DNA of 64,000 nt from Bacteroidia bacterium (GTDB lineage: Bacteria; Bacteroidota; Bacteroidia; Chitinophagales; UBA2359): the NCBI GenBank assembly GCA_030427245.1, contig JAUHXA010000027.1, positions 1-64,000 on the forward strand, in the 5' to 3' direction. Below, one piece after another: positions 59,600-64,000 of the stretch (its first letter is position 1; each line of letters opens with the position of its first letter). The notes under the pieces are model-generated. The model was not told the DNA's origin. It did no database searches and was given only the letters and a program-made list of their open reading frames with translations. Both the position numbers and the translations under genes were made by a program.

Positions 59600-59706
59600 C
59601 TGTCTATGTTTATTTTTTCTTTTTGAAGGTCAGATGAAACTTACCATGAACTACATAATTATTTCCCTTGTTACTCTAATGATTATTTAGCTCATGGACG
59701 TTTCAT
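59594..59706 (-). promoter_or_regulatory. Conserved ~110-bp leader, copy 2
   Basis: Read on the minus strand, this region aligns with 45707-45811. It contains GAAAC...CCATGA...TCATGG...GTTTC as a long palindrome. TTTCATCTG (minus strand of 59631-59639) is a perfect 9-bp complement of CAGATGAAA (minus strand of 59594-59602), which carries the start codon. Confidence 0.65.
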
Positions 59707-59717
59707 TTGTGTAGATT

Positions 59718-61712
59718 TTAATTGTTAATCTTTGTTTTGGGATTGATTTTACTTCCGTTGTATTGTTGTTTCGAGTTGTCTATCGGCGGAGCAACTTGAG
59801 TATTCTCCCTTATTGAATTGTCAATTGCCAAGATATTGAAGTAGGCATTTGGAGAGAGAGGCTCTTTATCGCAGTTGTAAACCGACCATTTTCCAGAATG
59901 GTAATAAACGCCTGTGTTGTGTTTGTTATAGACACGGGTGTTCCAACTTGAAGTAGCAAACAAAAGCAATTCTGAATTTCCATTCGTTTGAGGGCTGTCC
60001 ATTATGGAAACGTGCGTATAATTTTTCAACAAACTTTCGGATGATACTTTATGTCCCATTACTTTTGCTCCTTTCAGTCCTGCATCTTCATCCTTCTTCA
60101 AAATCAACACATTGAATTGAGCATTTTCAGGCATTGGAGCTCTGTCTTGATTGAAAATTGACCATTGTCCATTGGCATAATACACCCCAATTGGATGATT
60201 GTTGTACACGCCTTTTCCATTGGAGCCATAATTTTGGGTGACAATGAGTTGGGCATTTTTATCTCCATCGCAGTAAGGATGACTGATACGGGTGATGTGT
60301 TTTTCGATGCTTGAGGTATTGTCTTTGGAGGCTTTGTGAACAAATACATTTCGGCCTGTATGTGGATAGGCCAATACATTGAAGCGGTAGTTTTCGGGAA
60401 TACTTTTGCTGCGATCTTGATTAAATATTCTCCATTTATCCTTGTCCCAATACACTCCTATTGAAGTAGGATTATAAGGTGATTTCCAGTTGGGGGTCAC
60501 AAACACGATTGCTTGAGAATTGTTGTTTGTTTTTGAATGATTCAACCATGTGGAGTTTCCTGTTGTATTGGTGCTGTTGGTAGTGTGGCTAAAGGCTTCG
60601 GGAGTTGAAGCGGGAATAATGGGCGGAGTGGGCTTGCCAATCGGAGTTACCGTTTTTTCGCTTTTGGCATCTACAATTTTGTAAATCGGATATTTCTTTT
60701 GGTTTCCGCTGCCAAACATCACCAAGCTGGTGTGTAAATCCAGTTGAACATGAGCATTTCGAGACTTGTCAAAAAGGTAAACCGACCAATCATCCCGATT
60801 CTGCTCGATAAAATTAAACTTGGTTTGTCCGCTTATCAAATCCACTTCAACCCATCCCTTACCATCTTTTTGAATAAATTTTCCTTTTGCACCTCCGTTG
60901 TTTTCAAAGGTCACTTCTTGAACCATCCATCCATTGACCTTAGCGGAAGAATTCAATATTTCGTATAAAGGGCGTTTTTGTAGATTTTTCGCATCTTTGT
61001 AGAATACTTTTTTGGTGTGTAAGTCCAACTGAATAGAAACGCTTCTTCCTTCATCCTTCAAATAAACCGACCATTCATCCCGATTCATTTCTTTGAATTC
61101 AAAAGAACCTGCTCCTTCTGCAGTTCCTATTTCCTTCCAAGCTTTTTTGCCCACTTGTATGTAAAACCCCAGTTTGCTGTTGTTTCTACCAAAATTTACC
61201 AGGGTTACATTCTCCCCATTGACCAATTCCAAACTCGGCTTGCCTTCAGGTTGTGAGATGTCATTGGGTACTTTTACATCAGAGTTCAAGATGTCGTACA
61301 AAGGTCGTTTGGTCTGACTTGCAGTTGCAGCAAACAGGATTTTTTTGTTTTTTAAATCTATCTGAATGAAGGTATTGCGAGACAGATCCTGTAAATGCAC
61401 CGACCATTGATCCCGCTTTGTTTCTTCCAGTTTGTAGTTCAATCCTCCTTTTGCTGTACTTACCTCTGTCCAAGTTTGTTCTCCAACATATTTGTAAAAA
61501 CCCAGCGCTTTTCCATTGCGACCAAACTCAACATAGTTGACATTTCTGCCTGTCATCAATTGTAAACTCACTTTGTCGTGGGACGAAGAAACTTTAGAAG
61601 GAGAGCTTAAACCTTGAGTGGCTTTCTTCTGAGCATTTAGGGTGTTGGTGGAGAAAAATAAAAAAATACAGGCGAGAACCAAAATCGTAAAAAAAGAACT
61701 GAAACTTTTCAT
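59718..61712 (-). CDS. Secreted repeat protein with two kinds of triple repeat
   Basis: A 664-residue exported protein. The signal peptide covers ~1-27. Three N-terminal repeats of ~105 residues follow (~45-360), with the pattern FGRN..KLGFY..VG...W.E, ..RD.WSV.L.D.SR, and IQLDL..KKV........RPLY.ILNS. A Pro/Ser/Thr/Asn linker comes next (~365-410). The C-terminal part has three further repeats (~415-650) of the type IGVYWDKDKWRIFNQDRSK plus FNVLAY. The latter look like the DUF7452-type repeat of secreted bacterial proteins, a name recalled and not checked. The function of either repeat is unknown. No T9SS tail is seen. Confidence 0.75.
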   Translation of the reverse strand: MKSFSSFFTILVLACIFLFFSTNTLNAQKKATQGLSSPSKVSSSHDKVSLQLMTGRNVNYVEFGRNGKALGFYKYVGEQTWTEVSTAKGGLNYKLEETKRDQWSVHLQDLSRNTFIQIDLKNKKILFAATASQTKRPLYDILNSDVKVPNDISQPEGKPSLELVNGENVTLVNFGRNNSKLGFYIQVGKKAWKEIGTAEGAGSFEFKEMNRDEWSVYLKDEGRSVSIQLDLHTKKVFYKDAKNLQKRPLYEILNSSAKVNGWMVQEVTFENNGGAKGKFIQKDGKGWVEVDLISGQTKFNFIEQNRDDWSVYLFDKSRNAHVQLDLHTSLVMFGSGNQKKYPIYKIVDAKSEKTVTPIGKPTPPIIPASTPEAFSHTTNSTNTTGNSTWLNHSKTNNNSQAIVFVTPNWKSPYNPTSIGVYWDKDKWRIFNQDRSKSIPENYRFNVLAYPHTGRNVFVHKASKDNTSSIEKHITRISHPYCDGDKNAQLIVTQNYGSNGKGVYNNHPIGVYYANGQWSIFNQDRAPMPENAQFNVLILKKDEDAGLKGAKVMGHKVSSESLLKNYTHVSIMDSPQTNGNSELLLFATSSWNTRVYNKHNTGVYYHSGKWSVYNCDKEPLSPNAYFNILAIDNSIRENTQVAPPIDNSKQQYNGSKINPKTKINN

Positions 61713-61892
61713 CTTTTGTGAAGTTTAGGATATTGAAAAAATGGCGAGATTTGGTTGCAAAGAAATATAAAGATAACATAATTAAATGTCAATTCCTCTT
61801 CTTTCTATCTGCCCTATCTTCAATTGTACCTATCATTAGACGAATTTCATTGGAAGCCTCCGACAAAAAAACAAGAATTTTTGGTGCTTTTC

Positions 61893-62567
61893 TTAATAAT
61901 TTTTTTGTTCGTCATTGTTTTCCTCCTCATTCTCCTGCAATACTTCTGATTCCATCCATTCCTGCAATTCTTCTTTGGTCTGATAGTAGAAAATTTTTCC
62001 TTTTTCAGTTAGGTAAGGAAAATGCAAATCCATGACCGCCCCAACTCCTCCTGCAATACTAATGGTTCCTTCTCCCAGTATTTCTCGTGCCAGCAACCAT
62101 GAATTTTGAATCGCCCACGAATTTCTCGCCATAGTATCATACAAACCTTCATGTGGTTCTTTTACCAAAAACCCCATATCTACCGCCACATACAGCATCT
62201 TCCTATTGAAGCGGATGAGATGAAAAATTTGTTCTTTGTAATGTTCTTTAACCTCAGGATAAACATGAAAAATCTCTAAAAAATCACGGTAAAAGAAACG
62301 AAATTTAATCTGAAATTTCAGGTAATCCTTAGTAACCATTACTGCATTTGAAGACTTCAAAAACACCTTTTTTATGTCTTCAAGGCTTTTTAACATGTAT
62401 CGGTAAACCGAATGAAGAATGTCTTTTTTGGTCTTAAAATGATAGGTCAGATTTCCTGGGCTCAGCTCTGCTGCTTCTGCAATATCTCGAACTCGAATGT
62501 TTCCAACCCCTCGTTGGTTAAACAAGTCAATTGCCGTCTGAATAATCTTTTGTTTCGTTGATTTCAT
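61893..62567 (-). CDS. TetR/AcrR family transcriptional regulator
   Basis: A 224-residue repressor-type protein. The N-terminal DNA-binding domain starts KSTKQKIIQTAIDLFNQRGV and contains the helix-turn-helix region RVRDIAEAAELSPGNLTYHF followed by KTKKDIL. The C-terminal ligand domain is helical and ends in an acidic, Asn-rich tail. The start at 62567 is chosen because it gives the standard N-terminus; the frame is open 29 codons further, through the putative operator region. It is divergent from the class II aldolase-like gene, with a TetR-like operator between them, so it probably controls that gene and itself. The ligand is unknown. Confidence 0.88.
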   Translation of the reverse strand: MKSTKQKIIQTAIDLFNQRGVGNIRVRDIAEAAELSPGNLTYHFKTKKDILHSVYRYMLKSLEDIKKVFLKSSNAVMVTKDYLKFQIKFRFFYRDFLEIFHVYPEVKEHYKEQIFHLIRFNRKMLYVAVDMGFLVKEPHEGLYDTMARNSWAIQNSWLLAREILGEGTISIAGGVGAVMDLHFPYLTEKGKIFYYQTKEELQEWMESEVLQENEEENNDEQKNY

Positions 62568-62607
62568 CTTCACAAATGTAAAGTTTAGCCTCCAATCAAA
62601 CAATCTT

Positions 62608-62627
62608 TTTAGTATTTTTGTACTAAA
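62608..62627. promoter_or_regulatory. Probable TetR-family operator
   Basis: TTTAGTA-N6-TACTAAA is a perfect 7-bp inverted repeat in the 98-bp gap between the divergent TetR and aldolase-like genes. It overlaps two plus-strand -7-like boxes: TATTTTTG at 62613-62620 and TAAATTTG at 62624-62631. Binding there would block rightward transcription. Confidence 0.6.
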
Positions 62628-62665
62628 TTTGCTTGCAATTCTTAACAAAATCAATACAAATAACC

Positions 62666-63478
62666 ATGGTCAAAAACCCTCCAATACAATTGCCCGCAGG
62701 AATTATACCTCAATTTGACAGCTTAGAAGCAGAACGTTACTACCGCAAAAGCCGATTGGCGGGAGCTTTTCGTATTTTCGGAAAATGTGGCTTCTCAGAA
62801 GGTGTAGCAGGACACATTACCGTTCGTGACCCCGAACATCCCGAGTGTTTTTGGGTCAATCCGTTTGGCTTGTCCTTCAATCAAATCAAAATTTCGGATT
62901 TGATTCTCGTCAATGAAGAAGGTGAAATCATTGCAGGAAAGCACAAGTTTTTGAACAAAGCAGCTTTTGCGATTCACTCCGAAGTACATAAAGCCCGTCC
63001 AGATGTGATTGCAGCTGCACATGCTCATTCAATTTACGGCAAAACTTGGTCGACTTTTGGCCGTTTATTAGACCCAATAACGCAGGATTCCTGTGCGTTT
63101 TACCAAGATCACGGACTATACGATGACTATACAGGTGTGGTAAACGATTCGAGTGAAGGAGCAAGAATTGGGATGGCTTTGGGCGAAAAAAAAGCAGTTA
63201 TCCTTCAAAATCATGGGTTGCTGACGGTAGGACACAGTGTAGAAGAAGCAGCTTGGTGGTTTTTGAGCATGGAAAGGTGTTGTCAATCACAAATTTTGGC
63301 GGAATCTACAGGTAATGCCCCTATTCAGATTGACCCCAAAACAGCCTTGAAAACTCGTGACTTTGAAGTTGGTTTTCCCATTGCAGGATTTTTCAGTTTT
63401 CAACCCCTCTGGCAAGATATATGTCAACAACAGCCTGATTTTATGGATGTTCCTGCGCCGAAAGTGACGGAATCTTGA
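62666..63478 (+). CDS. Class II aldolase/adducin family protein
   Basis: A 270-residue cytosolic protein of the zinc-dependent class II aldolase/adducin family. Seen: GFSEGVAGHITVRDPEHPEC, FWVNPFGLSFNQI, the metal-site HAHSIYGKTWSTFG with the preceding AAAHAH, and the C-terminal AVILQNHGLLTVGHSVEEA. Members split sugar-phosphates or act on non-sugar substrates. This ~270-residue branch is common in acyl-CoA or aromatic catabolic clusters, so the substrate cannot be fixed. ATG at 62666 is used. It is under a probable TetR operator, and a thiolase gene follows in the same direction after 175 bp. Confidence 0.88.
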   Translation: MVKNPPIQLPAGIIPQFDSLEAERYYRKSRLAGAFRIFGKCGFSEGVAGHITVRDPEHPECFWVNPFGLSFNQIKISDLILVNEEGEIIAGKHKFLNKAAFAIHSEVHKARPDVIAAAHAHSIYGKTWSTFGRLLDPITQDSCAFYQDHGLYDDYTGVVNDSSEGARIGMALGEKKAVILQNHGLLTVGHSVEEAAWWFLSMERCCQSQILAESTGNAPIQIDPKTALKTRDFEVGFPIAGFFSFQPLWQDICQQQPDFMDVPAPKVTES

Positions 63479-63588
63479 TGGTGAGATGTGACTACTTTAA
63501 TAATAAATTTAAAATCAAGCTTCGTCTATCGTAATTCATACATCTATCAGTTTTTGTGTTTGTGAACGAAAATGCCTTTCACTGAACT

Positions 63589-63624
63589 TGGATTTAAGAT
63601 GTAGGATTACATGATTTGTGATGT
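63589..63624. repeat. 36-bp dispersed repeat, family 3, copy B
   Basis: This is the exact reverse complement of 42783-42818. It lies 29 bases before the thiolase ATG and continues into a GTTTGATTTTTT tail that resembles the ~42890 region. Confidence 0.75.
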
Positions 63625-63653
63625 TTGATTTTTTAAAATAACAATATAAACAA

Positions 63654-64000
63654 ATGAAAGAAGCAGTAATTGTATCAACCGCACGTACAGGTATTGGCAA
63701 AGCCTATAGAGGTGCTTTCAACAATACACAAGTCCCAACCCTCGGTGGATGGGCTATTGAAGCAGCCGTCAAAAAAGCGGGCATTGACCCTGCAAGTGTG
63801 GACGACTGTATCATGGGATGCGCCATGCCACAAGGAAGTGCAAGCCCCAATATCGGACGTTTGGCAGGATTGGCAGGTGGATTGCCTGTGACTGTGGCAG
63901 GTATGACGATGGACCGTCAGTGTTCTTCGGGAATGATGGCGATTGCTACGGCTGCCAAACAAATCATCGTGGATGGAATGAAGGTCGTAGTCGGTGGCGG
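63654..64000 (+). CDS. Acetyl-CoA acyltransferase (thiolase), 5' part only
   Basis: The first 115 residues of a thiolase, open at the right edge of the window. Seen: EAVIVSTARTGIGKAYRGAF, the TLGGWAIEAAVKKAGIDPAS helix region, and VAGMTMDRQCSSGMMAIATA with catalytic Cys90. The enzyme carries out thiolytic cleavage of 3-ketoacyl-CoA or the reverse condensation. Its position downstream of the TetR regulator and aldolase-like gene suggests a fatty-acid or short-chain catabolic cluster extending to the right. The distinction between a beta-oxidation thiolase (FadA) and a biosynthetic acetyl-CoA C-acetyltransferase needs the missing C-terminal half. Confidence 0.92.
   Translation, partial: MKEAVIVSTARTGIGKAYRGAFNNTQVPTLGGWAIEAAVKKAGIDPASVDDCIMGCAMPQGSASPNIGRLAGLAGGLPVTVAGMTMDRQCSSGMMAIATAAKQIIVDGMKVVVGG

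Overview
The window comes from a member of the Bacteroidota, most likely a Saprospiria-type or related marine/aquatic lineage. The evidence is the low GC content, several secreted proteins with type IX secretion (T9SS) sorting tails of both the type A and the CHU_C ('gliding motility-associated', type B) kind, a PorV/PorQ-family barrel, a TonB receptor with an N-terminal carboxypeptidase-regulatory-like domain, and Bacteroidota-style -7 boxes (TAnnTTTG). No tRNA, rRNA, CRISPR array, transposase or prophage gene was seen.

Layout. 0-2.4 kb: a membrane protein whose 5' end looks damaged, a HIT protein, a palindromic intergenic element and greA. 2.5-11.7 kb: a leftward set of TonB receptor, 1367-aa T9SS cargo and PorV/PorQ-family barrel, with large hairpins in both spacers and a strong terminator at its end. 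12.2-20.8 kb: housekeeping genes (rsmA, a leucyl aminopeptidase, pdxA, gpmI) interrupted by a CHU_C cell-surface protein and a DUF4783 protein. 20.9-26.5 kb: a 1878-aa right-handed beta-helix protein made of eight ~150-residue super-repeats. 26.8-29.2 kb: DUF1015 and DUF1028 proteins. 29.2-32.6 kb: a probable metal (zinc?) cluster of a DUF3299-like exported protein, an FtsX-type permease with a His-rich tandem repeat, its ATPase and a divergent MerC-domain protein. A perfect 17-bp palindrome lies between the divergent genes. 32.6-34.8 kb: a GT2 glycosyltransferase coupled to an unusual sigma factor fused to a carboxypeptidase-regulatory-like domain. 35-45.7 kb: L,D-transpeptidase-like protein, dynamin-like GTPase, tsaE, alanine dehydrogenase, galactokinase, a cytosolic binding-protein-like protein, a CDP-alcohol phosphatidyltransferase, an alpha/beta hydrolase and an MsbA-type ABC exporter. 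45.8-61.7 kb: surface and secreted proteins (a PKD protein, a 2231-aa modular CHU_C protein, a duplicated-domain T9SS protein, a ricin-like protein and a six-repeat protein) around a membrane glycosyltransferase and an acyl-CoA carboxylase beta subunit. 61.9-64 kb: a TetR regulator, its probable operator, a class II aldolase-like protein and the start of a thiolase.

The most unusual items are four. First, the sigma factor/carboxypeptidase-regulatory-like fusion at 33769-34767. Second, a ~105-bp leader shared by two secreted-protein genes 14 kb apart in opposite orientation, in which a hairpin can enclose the start codon. Third, the His-rich permease/MerC metal locus with a palindrome overlapping a promoter. 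Fourth, several families of small dispersed palindromic repeats, two of which supply the C-terminal codons of neighbouring genes. All functional calls rest on motif reading only; no database search was run.
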